A stretch of 64,000 bases of DNA. It comes from Collinsella sp. AF02-46-1 (GTDB taxonomy: Bacteria; Actinomycetota; Coriobacteriia; Coriobacteriales; Coriobacteriaceae). The notes below the pieces were generated by a model. That model saw nothing but the letters and a program-made list of their open reading frames with translations. It did not search any database and was not told where the DNA came from. The stretch spans positions 1-64,000 of the forward strand of contig CAKXKM010000001.1 of NCBI GenBank assembly GCA_934876235.1, read 5' to 3'. Both the position numbers and the translations under genes were made by a program. Positions 18,825 through 27,620 of the stretch are shown piece by piece (within the stretch, counting starts at the first letter, position 1; every line of letters starts with the position of its first letter).

Positions 18825-20099
18825 TTACTGGCGTTGCTTGGGCTCGGTGACGATGGCTCGGACAATGCGGGGGCGATCGGTGAGGTCGTGGACGATACGC
18901 ACGTCCGAAAGGCCTGCTTGACGACAGAGCTCGGCCGCGGCGTCGAGCGCGCCCTCGTAGAGCTCGCAGGCAAACAGGCCGCCGGCACGCAGCATGTAGG
19001 GCGCCGCGTTGAGCAGGCGGCGGAAGATATCGAGACCGTCGGCACCGCCCTCGAGCGCCAGATCGGGCTCAAAGTCCTTGACCTCATGCGGCAGCGAGCG
19101 CATGACGTCGGTCGGGATGTAAGGTGGGTTGGAGACGAGCACATCAAAGGTGCCCCACTCTTCGCGGGGAATGGAACTCACCAGGTTTGTGAGGCTGAAG
19201 GCGACCTCGTCGGACGTGAGGCCAAGCGCATCACGGTTTTTGGTGGCCAGATCGATGGCGCGCGGCTCGATATCGGTAGCAGTGCAGGTAACGTGGCCGC
19301 GGCGCTCCCAGGCAAGGGAGAGCGAAATGCAGCCCGTGCCGCAGCCGACCTCGAGAACGCGGGCAGTGCGGGGCTCGGCTGGGGCAGATACGTTGGCCTC
19401 GGCGGCATCTTGCGCGGGAGTCGCCTGTTGGTCGTTGTCCTCAATGGCGATGCCGTATTCGTCGAGCTCGGGCTCGGGGGTTTCCATGGCCTCTGCTTCT
19501 GCCGCTTCGGCTTCTGCCGCCTGCGCGGCGGCTTCCTCGGCCTCGCGATCGGCCAGTTCCTCGGCATAAGCGCGACTGCCCAGCACATCGCCGCCTAGCG
19601 CCGCCTCGTCGGCAGCTGTGAGGTTGGCGGCACGGCGCTCGGCCGTCGCTCGCTCGTCGGCCAATGCGGCCTCGGCCTTGCGTGCCTCCTCGACCTCATC
19701 GTTCCAAGGCAGCTCAACACGCTGACGGGCAGCGGCCTCGGGGCTCAGTACCTCGGCATCCAGATAATTGAGGACTTCCTCGACGAGCATCTCGGTCTCG
19801 GGGCGCGGAATGAGCACACCGGGGGCGCACGCGACGTCGATCATGCGAAACTGCGTGCTGCCCGTGATGTATTGCAGCGGCTCGCCCTTAGCGCGGCGGA
19901 CAACGGCCGCATGCATGGTCTCGAGCTGGGCCGCGTTAAGCGTCTCGTCCATACGCATATATAGGTCAATGCGCGCCAGGCCCGTGGCGGCGCACAGCAG
20001 CCACTCGGCAGAAAGACGGGGGTGCTCCTCGCCGCGCTCGGCCAGGTACTCCTTGGTCCACTCGAGACAACGCTTGATGGTCCAAATCTCGTTTGCCAT
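18825..20099 (-). CDS. prmC: peptide chain release factor N5-glutamine methyltransferase with a large internal insertion
   Basis: Methylates the GGQ glutamine of release factors. The N-terminal helical domain runs to about residue 113 and includes GVLIPRPETEMLVEE. The methyltransferase core begins at about 248 with VLEVGCGTGCISLSLA and holds the catalytic NPPY motif (VLVSNPPYIP). Between them are about 130 residues of Ala/Glu-rich, low-complexity, charged sequence, absent from ordinary PrmC (about 280 residues; here 424). The start at 20099 has GAGGGGAGG upstream. Its substrate gene prfA is the next gene upstream, as in many bacteria, but the two are separated by 590 bases containing a family-A repeat. 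Confidence 0.9.
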   Translation of the reverse strand: MANEIWTIKRCLEWTKEYLAERGEEHPRLSAEWLLCAATGLARIDLYMRMDETLNAAQLETMHAAVVRRAKGEPLQYITGSTQFRMIDVACAPGVLIPRPETEMLVEEVLNYLDAEVLSPEAAARQRVELPWNDEVEEARKAEAALADERATAERRAANLTAADEAALGGDVLGSRAYAEELADREAEEAAAQAAEAEAAEAEAMETPEPELDEYGIAIEDNDQQATPAQDAAEANVSAPAEPRTARVLEVGCGTGCISLSLAWERRGHVTCTATDIEPRAIDLATKNRDALGLTSDEVAFSLTNLVSSIPREEWGTFDVLVSNPPYIPTDVMRSLPHEVKDFEPDLALEGGADGLDIFRRLLNAAPYMLRAGGLFACELYEGALDAAAELCRQAGLSDVRIVHDLTDRPRIVRAIVTEPKQRQ

Positions 20100-20174
20100 G
20101 GGGCCCTCCCCTCTTAAGCGCCGGACGGCGCGCGAATGTCGGAGCAGATTGTAAGCGAGGCCAGCGCTTGGCAA

Positions 20175-20520
20175 GGGGCGATTGAAGGCGATTATCGAGA
20201 ATCAGCCCAGAATTTTGCACCGAGCTCGCTCAAAGTGTTCATTCGCTGACGTCTAAATTTGCATTCGTCAAGCTTTTGGCAAGGTTGCCCCAAAACTGAC
20301 CAATATCTAACCAAGAACTTGCCACATCGCTTGACGCACGACCCATCAAAAATCGCTCCGCGACTTCTTGAACGATATTTTGAGCAATATTTTCGATAGC
20401 AGATATATGCCGTCAATTACCTTAAGCAGGTAAGCAGCTCAAATGACATCACAGCCGACTGAATAAAATATCAAGGCAATGTCACCAATGACTCCCTACG
20501 GATCATTTGACAACCAAGGA
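20175..20520. other. AT-rich intergenic region without a supported gene
   Basis: This stretch is clearly poorer in GC than its neighbours. On the minus strand a frame open from about 20411 to a TGA at 20239-20241 translates to an amphipathic sequence (AQNIVQEVAERFLMGRASSD and onward). It has no ATG/GTG at its beginning and no ribosome binding site, so it may be a gene remnant or chance. Confidence 0.4.
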
Positions 20521-20523
20521 AAC

Positions 20524-20690
20524 GCCGATGTTTTGGCAATGTCAGCGAGCGACGTCCAGAGCGAACAAGTTGGCATGAAAAAGGCAAGGCATAGACCTTC
20601 TGGTCATGCCTTGCCTTTTGAATGACAAATTGTCGCTCTGGGCGGCGCGCAGCGTCGAGCAGTTACGGCGTTTGGTAAAACGCCGTAACT
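20524..20690. repeat. family-A bipartite hairpin element, copy 2
   Basis: Hairpin I is closed by CCAGAGCG with CGCTCTGG. Its inner stem is GGCAAGGCATAGACC against GGTCATGCCTTGCC. On the minus strand this inner stem is followed by TTTTT and would act as a terminator for prfA. Hairpin II (20661-20690) is AGTTACGGCGTTT...AAACGCCGTAACT, and its last base is the first base of the prfA stop codon on the plus strand. It is nearly identical to copy 3 through hairpin I. Confidence 0.88.
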
Positions 20691-21757
20691 TAAACAGCCT
20701 GTGCCAGCTTCTCGGCACGCTCGGCGGCGGCGAGCGCCTCGATGACGGTGCCGAGCTGGTCGCCCAGGAGGACGCCGTTGTAGGTGGAGTTGAAGCCGAT
20801 GCGGTGATCGGTCACGCGGTCCTGGGGCTGGTTGTAGGTACGGATCTTCTCGGAACGGTTGCCGTGGCCGATCTGGCTCTGGCGCTCGGCACCGAGCTCC
20901 GCCTGCTGCTTCTCGAGCTCCATCTCGTACAGACGGGCGCGCAGCATCTGCATGCAGACTTCGCGGTTCTGGATCTGGGAGCGCTGTTCCTGCGACTGCA
21001 CCACGGTGTTGGTGGGCAGGTGGGTGATGCGCACGGCAGAATAAGTGGTGTTAACGCACTGACCGCCAGGGCCGGAGGCGCAGTAGGTGTCGATGCGCAG
21101 GTCGGACTGGTTGATCTGGACGTCGATTTCCTCGGCCTCGGGAAGTACGGCGACGGTTGCCGTGGAGGTCTGGATGCGACCCTGGGACTCGGTCTTGGGG
21201 ACACGCTGGACACGGTGCACGCCGGACTCGAACTTCATGACGGAGTAGACGCGGTCGCCCTCGACCTTGAACTCAATGGACTTAAAGCCGCCGGCCTCGC
21301 TGGGGCTGGAGTCGAGCACGGTGGTCTTCCAGCCGCGCGACTCACAGAAGCGCTGATACATCTTGTACAGATCGCCGGCAAAGATGGCCGCCTCGTCGCC
21401 ACCGGCGGCGGAGCGAATCTCGACGATGGTGTTCTTGTCGTCGTTGGGGTCGCTCGGGATGAGCATGTACTTAATGTCTTCCTCGAGCTGGGGAAGCTTG
21501 GCCTCGTTTTCGGAGATGTCCATCTGGAGCATCTCCTTCTCATCGGCATCGGTAGTATCGTGGAGCATTTCCTTGGCAGCCTCGATGTCATCGAGCGCGC
21601 CGATGTACTCGCGCGAGGCGGCGATGAGGTCGGACTGGTGCGCGTACTCCTTGTTGAGACGCGTGAACTCCTTGATGTCGGAGGCAACGGCCGGGTCGGA
21701 AAGCTTCTTCTCGAGCTCCTCGTAGGCCTTGATAATCTTTTCGAGCTTGTCGCGCAT
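20690..21757 (-). CDS. prfA: peptide chain release factor 1
   Basis: Recognises UAA and UAG and releases the nascent chain. The catalytic GGQ lies in ASGPGGQCVNTTYSAVRITH. The codon-recognition tripeptide region RVPKTESQGRIQTSTATVAV has the PxT form of RF1, not the SPF of RF2. 355 residues. The start at 21757 has AAAGGAG upstream. The stop codon abuts the family-A repeat. Confidence 0.97.
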   Translation of the reverse strand: MRDKLEKIIKAYEELEKKLSDPAVASDIKEFTRLNKEYAHQSDLIAASREYIGALDDIEAAKEMLHDTTDADEKEMLQMDISENEAKLPQLEEDIKYMLIPSDPNDDKNTIVEIRSAAGGDEAAIFAGDLYKMYQRFCESRGWKTTVLDSSPSEAGGFKSIEFKVEGDRVYSVMKFESGVHRVQRVPKTESQGRIQTSTATVAVLPEAEEIDVQINQSDLRIDTYCASGPGGQCVNTTYSAVRITHLPTNTVVQSQEQRSQIQNREVCMQMLRARLYEMELEKQQAELGAERQSQIGHGNRSEKIRTYNQPQDRVTDHRIGFNSTYNGVLLGDQLGTVIEALAAAERAEKLAQAV

Positions 21758-21954
21758 GGCGGGACTCCTTTATATGCGTGAAGGTGAAAATCGGCAGAGT
21801 TGATGGGGCGCGCGGCGCCACTGTGGGGGTAAGCCCGGCTAGAACATGTCGATCTTCAGATACATGCGCATCCCTTCGCGTATGGGGTACATAGTTGCGG
21901 TCTAACCCATACATGATAGCGTGCGCAGGCAAACCTGCATATAACCCGCACGGA

Positions 21955-21985
21955 ATGTGACAAAGGGACAGTCCCTTTGTCACAT
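21955..21985. repeat. family-D palindrome, perfect copy
   Basis: ATGTGACAAAGGGAC and GTCCCTTTGTCACAT flank a single central A: 15-bp perfect arms. It lies one base from the stop of the M20 peptidase gene. Related copies are at 28661, about 33727 and 58100. Confidence 0.85.
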
Positions 21986-21986
21986 C

Positions 21987-23402
21987 CTAGAGCGTTTGAA
22001 GCAGAGCGATGAGGAAGCGAACGCCCTGGAGGTAGGCGCGGCGGGTAATGCGCTCGTTGGTGCCGTGGACGCCGCGATCGCACTCGTCATCGTCGACCAC
22101 AAACGCCGAAAAACGAATGCATTCGGAGCAAATGTGCTGGTAGTTGGCAGCGTCGGTCGCGCCGATCACGGTCGAGGGGACAATCGCCAACGGCTCGGAT
22201 GATCCGTTTTCCTCCGTCCCCTTTGGATCGCGGAAATAGCGGGCAGCGATGGAGCGAACCGCCTCGAGGCCGGGACCACCGATGCGCGGGGACGGCGAGG
22301 GCTCGGAGCTGCCGGGGCCCAGCTCCACTTCGACACGACCGGCAAGGTCCGCCCCGGCAACCGCCTCACGGCAGCGCGCCACAACGTCGGCCACGCTCGT
22401 GCCCTCGAGCATGCGGAAGTTAATGTTGGCCCACATATCCTGCGGCATTACGTTGGCGCCGGCGCTGCCTCCCTCGATCTGCGTGGGCGCGCAGGTGGTC
22501 GTCACCAGCGGATAGAGCTTTTTGCTGGCGAGGCACTCGCGCACGATGGCATCCCCGTTGGCGGCAATCTCATCCGCCGTGTAGAGCCCCAGCTCGACAA
22601 GCTGCGCGGCAAGCAGGTCCGTGACGCGCGTCGGCCACTCGATATCGCAGATTGCGGCGATGGCACGGCTGAGCACCTCGAGCGACGTGCCGCCGTAGGG
22701 GTTAGACGAATGCCCGCCCTCGCTACGCGTCCTCAACACGATATCGGCGTAGCCCTTTTCGGCCAGGTCGGCATGCATAAGCCAGCCCTCGCCCGCGCCG
22801 TACTCGGCAGCCGAAACGATACGGTAGTCACCCTCGTCGATCAGGAACTCGAGCTCAACACCGCGCTCCTCGAGCACGCGGCCGATAGCTCCAGCGCCGT
22901 ACTGCGTGGTTTCCTCGTCCTGGCCAAAGGCGAGCAACAGCGAACGCTTGTGCTCCCAACCGTGCGCCAACGCATACTCAACCGCCTCGAGAATGCCTGC
23001 GACCTGATCCTTCATGTCGATAGCGCCGCGACCCCAAATGTAGGTGTCGTCCACCTGTCCGCTAAAGGGGGCGTGCGTCCAGTCGGCCTCGGTACCCGGC
23101 ACCACGGGGACCACGTCCATGTGGCCCATGAGCATGACGGGTTTGAGGGCGGAGTCGGAGCCGGAAAGCGTCACCAGCAACGAACGATCGATGAGCTCAG
23201 CCTTACCCGCCGCAAATACGTGCGGCCAGGCCTGCTGCATATACGCGCGCAGGTCGTCGAAGGGCTGCCAATCCACCGCCTCGGCATCCATGCTCGAAAT
23301 GGTCGGAAACGACAGCACGCGGCCCAAGCGCTCGCACGCGCCGGCCTCGTCTATATCGGCAAAATCGTCCTCATGCGCAAAGAAGCGCCAAACCTCGGCC
23401 AT
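21987..23402 (-). CDS. M20-family metallopeptidase (carboxypeptidase/dipeptidase-like)
   Basis: A two-zinc cytoplasmic peptidase of 471 residues. Metal-site motifs in order: MLMGHMDVVPVVPG, IWGRGAIDMKDQ, LLAFGQDEETTQYGA, FLIDEGDYR and the C-terminal GVHGTNERITRR. The dimerisation-domain insert is present (LRTRSEGGHSSNPYGGTSLEVLSRA). It is closest in style to the M20A carboxypeptidase S-like group. The start has GAAAGGA upstream. It lies just downstream of an amino-acid ABC transporter operon and may process peptides whose amino acids that system handles. Specificity is unknown. Confidence 0.88.
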   Translation of the reverse strand: MAEVWRFFAHEDDFADIDEAGACERLGRVLSFPTISSMDAEAVDWQPFDDLRAYMQQAWPHVFAAGKAELIDRSLLVTLSGSDSALKPVMLMGHMDVVPVVPGTEADWTHAPFSGQVDDTYIWGRGAIDMKDQVAGILEAVEYALAHGWEHKRSLLLAFGQDEETTQYGAGAIGRVLEERGVELEFLIDEGDYRIVSAAEYGAGEGWLMHADLAEKGYADIVLRTRSEGGHSSNPYGGTSLEVLSRAIAAICDIEWPTRVTDLLAAQLVELGLYTADEIAANGDAIVRECLASKKLYPLVTTTCAPTQIEGGSAGANVMPQDMWANINFRMLEGTSVADVVARCREAVAGADLAGRVEVELGPGSSEPSPSPRIGGPGLEAVRSIAARYFRDPKGTEENGSSEPLAIVPSTVIGATDAANYQHICSECIRFSAFVVDDDECDRGVHGTNERITRRAYLQGVRFLIALLQTL

Positions 23403-23425
23403 GACATCCTTTCGATTGTGACGAC

Positions 23426-23449
23426 AAAGGCCGCCCCACGGGAGCGGCC
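23426..23449 (-). terminator. weak terminator-like hairpin between the ABC transporter and the peptidase gene
   Basis: On the minus strand GGCCGC pairs with GCGGCC, followed by TTTGT. The short T run suggests partial termination, so the peptidase gene may receive some read-through. Confidence 0.5.
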
Positions 23450-23474
23450 CTGCAACGTAAGCGTTTGCGGTCGG

Positions 23475-24260
23475 TTATTTGTCCTCGAGATAACGCGAGA
23501 GGAACTCGCGGGTGCGCTGGTGCTTAGGATTGCCAAAGAGCTCAGCCGGCGCGGCGTCCTCGAGCACCACGCCCTGGTCCATAAAGACCACGCGGTCGGA
23601 CACGGTACGCGCGAAGGCCATCTCGTGGGTAACGACGACCATGGTCATGCCGTCGGCGGCGAGCTTGCGCATGACCTCGAGCACCTCGCCCACGATCTCG
23701 GGGTCGAGTGCGGAGGTCGGCTCGTCGAACAGCATGATCTGCGGATTCATGCACAGGGCGCGGGCGATGGCCACGCGCTGTTTTTGACCACCGGACAGGC
23801 GACCAACGGCGGCGTGCGCGAACTTTTCGAGTCCCACGCTCGTCAGATGCTCCATCGCGACCTTCTCGGCCTCGGCCTTGCTCATCTTTTTGAGCGTGAC
23901 GGGCGCGAGCGTGCAGTTGTCGAGCACATCCATGTTGTTGAACAGGTTAAAGCCCTGGAACACCATGCCGATGTCCTCGCGCAATTTGTTGATGTTGCAG
24001 CGCTCGGCCGTGAGGTCCTGGCCGTGGAACCAGATGTGGCCCGCGTCCGGGGTCTCGAGCAGGTTGAGGCAGCGCAGGAAGGTCGATTTGCCCGAGCCCG
24101 AGGCGCCGATGATGGTGACAACCTCACCGGGATTGACGGACAGGTCGATGCCCTTGAGCACCTCGAGCGAACCAAAGCTCTTGCGCAGGCCCTCGACGCG
24201 GATGAGCGGCTCATTGGTCTGTGCGGCGGCCGCAACGCCGGTAATGGCGGTATCTGCCAT
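23475..24260 (-). CDS. polar amino-acid ABC transporter, ATP-binding protein
   Basis: GlnQ/HisP-type ATPase energising amino-acid uptake. Walker [19 protein letters not shown], signature [15 protein letters not shown], Walker [15 protein letters not shown] and the switch histidine [11 protein letters not shown] are all intact. The ATG at 24260 has GAGGAG upstream, and the longer upstream frame overlaps the permease gene and is not family-like. 261 residues. Forms one operon with the permease and the binding protein. Confidence 0.94.
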   Translation of the reverse strand: MADTAITGVAAAAQTNEPLIRVEGLRKSFGSLEVLKGIDLSVNPGEVVTIIGASGSGKSTFLRCLNLLETPDAGHIWFHGQDLTAERCNINKLREDIGMVFQGFNLFNNMDVLDNCTLAPVTLKKMSKAEAEKVAMEHLTSVGLEKFAHAAVGRLSGGQKQRVAIARALCMNPQIMLFDEPTSALDPEIVGEVLEVMRKLAADGMTMVVVTHEMAFARTVSDRVVFMDQGVVLEDAAPAELFGNPKHQRTREFLSRYLEDK

Positions 24261-24282
24261 GATGATTCTCCTCGTCTTAAGC

Positions 24283-25431
24283 CTAGTTGGAGCTGGGCAA
24301 CGTTGCCGGGGCCTCGGCGCCGAGCTTTTTGCCAAAGGCCTCGAGTAGGCGGCTCGCCACGAGCGTCAGGATCAGGTAGACCACGAGCGCCACGCAGTAG
24401 ACCTCCATCTGGCGGTAGTACACGCCGGCGACCGTGGTAGTAGCGTACATGAGGTCGAACACGCCGATGACCGAGAGCACCGACGAATCCTTGATGTTGA
24501 TGATGAGCTCGTTGGTGAGCGCAGGAATCGCGTTTTTAATGCCCTGGGGGAACACGACCTTGCGCATAGCCTGCCACTGCGACAGGCCCAGCGAGCGCGC
24601 TGCCTCGGCCTGGCCGGGATCGATGGACTCGATGCCGCCGCGCAGGACCTCCATCATGTAGGCGGTGGAGTTGAGCGAGATGGTGACGAGGCCAGCGGTA
24701 AAGGTACTCCAGATCTGGTTGGCCTGGGCGGTCTCGAAGCCCATGCCGCGCAGGACGGTAAAGCCCGCATAGTAGATGAGCAGGCCCTGGACCATCATGG
24801 GCGTGCCGCGCACGATGGTGGAGTAGACGGTCGCAAAGCCGCGGCCGATGCTCTTAAAGAAGCGCACCAGATCGTTGTCTACGCGGTCGAAGGTCTGAAT
24901 ACGCAGGAACACAAAGAGCAGCGCCAGGAAGAATGCGATGACGGTGCCGAAGGTGGCAAGCGCGATGGTGATCTCGATGCCACGGATGAAGAAGTCGCCG
25001 CTCTTGTAGGTCATGTAGACCAGGCTCGACAAAAAGTCGCTGGGGTTGGAATCCGAGACAATGCTCACCTGCACCAGATCGATAAACGACATGACGCAGC
25101 GGTCCACGAAAAAGATCGCCGCGATGGCGACCACGACGTAGCTGCCCAGGCGTGCGCCACGGCGGCAACGCTCGGAGGCGAACGGCGACTTTTCGCGATA
25201 GTCGTTCCAGTGCATGAGCTTGGTGACCAGCGCCGCCGCCGACACGACGAGCCAGGCCCAAAGAATCGCCCAAAGGCAATCTTGGAACACGCCCGTGGGA
25301 GCCAGGAAGCTCAGCGGTGTGGGGTTGCGCTGGCTAAACGCCAGGCCGAGCGCCGCGATAACGCTCGTGCCCAGGTATACATAACGGTGGTCGGCCTTGA
25401 TAAAGGAGGCCAGACGATTAATGGCTTTCAT
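24283..25431 (-). CDS. polar amino-acid ABC transporter permease with extended N-terminus
   Basis: Membrane channel subunit of the His/Glu/Gln/Arg/opine permease family. The C-terminal ~220 residues hold the family core: the [16 protein letters not shown] loop and the EAA motif [24 protein letters not shown]. The first ~150 residues add two or three further hydrophobic segments ([40 protein letters not shown]), making it longer (382) than the usual 220-230. It is flanked by its ATPase and binding protein. Confidence 0.92.
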   Translation of the reverse strand: MKAINRLASFIKADHRYVYLGTSVIAALGLAFSQRNPTPLSFLAPTGVFQDCLWAILWAWLVVSAAALVTKLMHWNDYREKSPFASERCRRGARLGSYVVVAIAAIFFVDRCVMSFIDLVQVSIVSDSNPSDFLSSLVYMTYKSGDFFIRGIEITIALATFGTVIAFFLALLFVFLRIQTFDRVDNDLVRFFKSIGRGFATVYSTIVRGTPMMVQGLLIYYAGFTVLRGMGFETAQANQIWSTFTAGLVTISLNSTAYMMEVLRGGIESIDPGQAEAARSLGLSQWQAMRKVVFPQGIKNAIPALTNELIINIKDSSVLSVIGVFDLMYATTTVAGVYYRQMEVYCVALVVYLILTLVASRLLEAFGKKLGAEAPATLPSSN

Positions 25432-25440
25432 GCTGCCTCC

Positions 25441-26367
25441 CTATGCCGGCTGACGGTCGAGGCACGCGTCCCACATTTGGTCGCGCTCCTCTTGGCTAAT
25501 GCCCTTGAGTGTCTTGTCGATGAGCTTAAGCAGCTTGTCCGAGCCCTTGCGGCAGCCGACGTTTGCCGTGACCTCCTGCTTAAAGCCCTCGCCCTCGGCA
25601 AAGTGGATGGGGACGATACCGGGATTTTGGGCCATATAGCCCTTTTCGTTCTCCGTGTTGTAGGTCACGGCGTCGCACGTGCCCTGCAGCAGATTCGAAA
25701 ACACCGTGGGGACCGAATCGACCGGGTTTTTGTGCACAACGCCCGGGATCTCGTCAATGACAGTGTCGAGCATGGTGTCCTTTTGGCCGAGCACCGTGGC
25801 ACCGCTGAAGTCGCTGAGCTTGGTGGCGTTTTGGTAGGGCGAGCCCTCTTTTACGAACAGGCCAAAGTAGCCAATGAAGTACGGGTCGGAAAAGCCGACG
25901 GACTCCTCGCGCTCGGGCGTGGCGCTCATGCCGGCGATGATGAGGTCGATCTGGCCGTTGTTGAGCGAGTCGATAAGGCCCGAGAAGCTCTGCTTGACGG
26001 CGACGGGCTCGCCGCCGAGAGCCTTGCAGACGATCTTGGCGATCTGCACGTCGTAACCATCGGCATAGGCGCCCTGCACGTTGTCGATGGGGATGGTGTA
26101 CTCGCTGGCTTCGGAGACCTGCCAGTTGTACGGGGCGTAGGCCGCCTCCATGCCAATGCGGATCTTGTCCTTGCCGATCACGGAATCGGACAGGTCATCG
26201 CGGCCGCCGCCCGTCGTGGGCTGAACTACTTCCAGCGTGGAGGGGCGCTGGCAACCGGCAAGTGCGCCGGCGACGACAGAAGCGCTCGCAGCGAGAGCGC
26301 TACCCAAAAAGATGCGACGGCTGCATACCGGCTGTGGATGCGCGTCGCGTTGATGGGGAGAATGCAT
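25441..26367 (-). CDS. amino-acid ABC transporter substrate-binding lipoprotein
   Basis: Extracytoplasmic receptor of the SBP_bac_3 family: GKDKIRIGMEAAYAPYNWQV, GYDVQIAKIVCKALG, NGQIDLIIAGMSATPEREE. The N-terminus SRRIFLGSALAASASVVAG, ending ALAGCQ, is a twin-arginine-like signal with a lipobox, so Tat export and lipid anchoring are inferred. ATG at 26367 with GGAAGG upstream, 308 residues. First gene of a three-gene uptake operon. The ligand is a polar amino acid, not further specified. Confidence 0.92.
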   Translation of the reverse strand: MHSPHQRDAHPQPVCSRRIFLGSALAASASVVAGALAGCQRPSTLEVVQPTTGGGRDDLSDSVIGKDKIRIGMEAAYAPYNWQVSEASEYTIPIDNVQGAYADGYDVQIAKIVCKALGGEPVAVKQSFSGLIDSLNNGQIDLIIAGMSATPEREESVGFSDPYFIGYFGLFVKEGSPYQNATKLSDFSGATVLGQKDTMLDTVIDEIPGVVHKNPVDSVPTVFSNLLQGTCDAVTYNTENEKGYMAQNPGIVPIHFAEGEGFKQEVTANVGCRKGSDKLLKLIDKTLKGISQEERDQMWDACLDRQPA

Positions 26368-26480
26368 AATCTGCCTTCCCTGTTGAATCGTATGCTGACG
26401 ACTTAACAGGATATACGCCAGCGACCAGCAGCGCAGCACAAGCTCGAAAAATTAATAGACACACGGTAGTCATTGGGAGC

Positions 26481-26647
26481 GTCGATGTTTTGGCAATGCC
26501 AGCGAGCGCCGCCCAGAGCGAACAAGTTAGCATGAAAAAGGCAAGGCATAGACCTTCTGGTCATGCCTTGCCTTTTGAATGACAAATTGTCGCTCTGGGT
26601 GGCGCGCAGCGTCGACCGGTCCGTCGTTCGTTAGAACGGCGGAACCT
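26481..26647. repeat. family-A bipartite hairpin element, copy 3
   Basis: The outer stem is GCGCCGCCCAGAGCG against CGCTCTGGGTGGCGC with one G-U. The inner stem is the same as in copy 2. Hairpin II is GGTCCGTCGTTC...GAACGGCGGAACC (26618-26646), one base before the stop codon of the epimerase-like gene at 26648. Upstream, a fragment GGTAGTCATTGGGA matches the family-B palindrome arm. Confidence 0.87.
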
Positions 26648-27541
26648 CTAGAGCAGGGTAACGCTAAAGCTGCGAACGTCCGTCTCACCCGGTGCCAAGG
26701 TAATGGTGTTGACCTTGTGCTCAAAGACGTCGTCCTCGGTGTCCATGGTGGTGTGGCCGGTCCAGGGCTCGAGCGCCACAAACGGGGCGTCGTTGGCGGC
26801 AGACCACACGCCGATGTACTTAAAGCCCTCAAAGTCGATCTTGACGCCGTGGCCCGACTTGCGGCCGCGCAGCGTGAGCGTGGAACCCGGGACATCGGTG
26901 AACATGATGGCATCGTTATCGAAGCTGCGGTGCGTGATGGGCAGCACGTCCGAGTTATCGGGAGCCTTGTAGCTACCCTCGAACGTCATGAGACCGTCGG
27001 GCGTGATGATGGGAGCCTCGTTCGTCCAGGCCTCGGTAAACGCCAGCTCGTAATCCTCGAATACCTCGTCCTCGGCACCGGGGGCGGGCACGTTAAATGC
27101 GGGGTGGCCGCCCACCGAGAACGGCAGGTCCACGTCGCCGGTGTTCGTAACGGCAAAGGTCTGGGTAAGCGTGGCGTCGCCGGTCAGGGCATAGGTCATG
27201 TTGAGCTTAAAGTGAAACGGAAAGGCCTTGAGCGACTCGGGCGTATCGGTGATCTCGTACGTTACCGAGGAGCCGTCCTCCGAAACCTCGACCAGCTTGT
27301 GCTCGACGATGCGCGCGAGTCCGTGGCGCGGCATCTCGCAGGTGCCGGCCGCAGACGTTGCCGTGTTGTTGCGCAGCGAGCCCACAATGGGGAACAGGAT
27401 GGGCGCATGCTTGCCCCAAAAGGTGGGATCGCCCTGCCACAGATACTCGTTGCCGTTGAGGGCAAGGCTCGTGAGCTGGGCACCCATGGAATCGATGGCC
27501 GCGGTGAGGCCGCCGCGCTTGATGGTAGTGACGGTGGACAT
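26648..27541 (-). CDS. aldose 1-epimerase family protein (LacX-like)
   Basis: Galactose mutarotase-like beta-sandwich protein of about 297 residues. Features include LNGNEYLWQGDPTFWGKHAPILFPIVG, where family members bind sugar, MPRHGLAR, and LPFSVGGHPAFNVP with the conserved His and Pro. A conserved acid lies near the end (VALEPWTGHTTMD). The ATG at 27541 follows GGAGGAAGTAGC. The subgroup is closer to LacX/YeaD-type hexose-phosphate epimerases than to GalM. Physiological substrate unknown. Confidence 0.88.
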   Translation of the reverse strand: MSTVTTIKRGGLTAAIDSMGAQLTSLALNGNEYLWQGDPTFWGKHAPILFPIVGSLRNNTATSAAGTCEMPRHGLARIVEHKLVEVSEDGSSVTYEITDTPESLKAFPFHFKLNMTYALTGDATLTQTFAVTNTGDVDLPFSVGGHPAFNVPAPGAEDEVFEDYELAFTEAWTNEAPIITPDGLMTFEGSYKAPDNSDVLPITHRSFDNDAIMFTDVPGSTLTLRGRKSGHGVKIDFEGFKYIGVWSAANDAPFVALEPWTGHTTMDTEDDVFEHKVNTITLAPGETDVRSFSVTLL

Positions 27542-27620
27542 GCTACTTCCTCCAATAGTAAACAACGGTGTCGAGGGCTATTGTCCCACTCTTGGCGGCG
27601 GGGTTGAGCGACAGGTGCAG

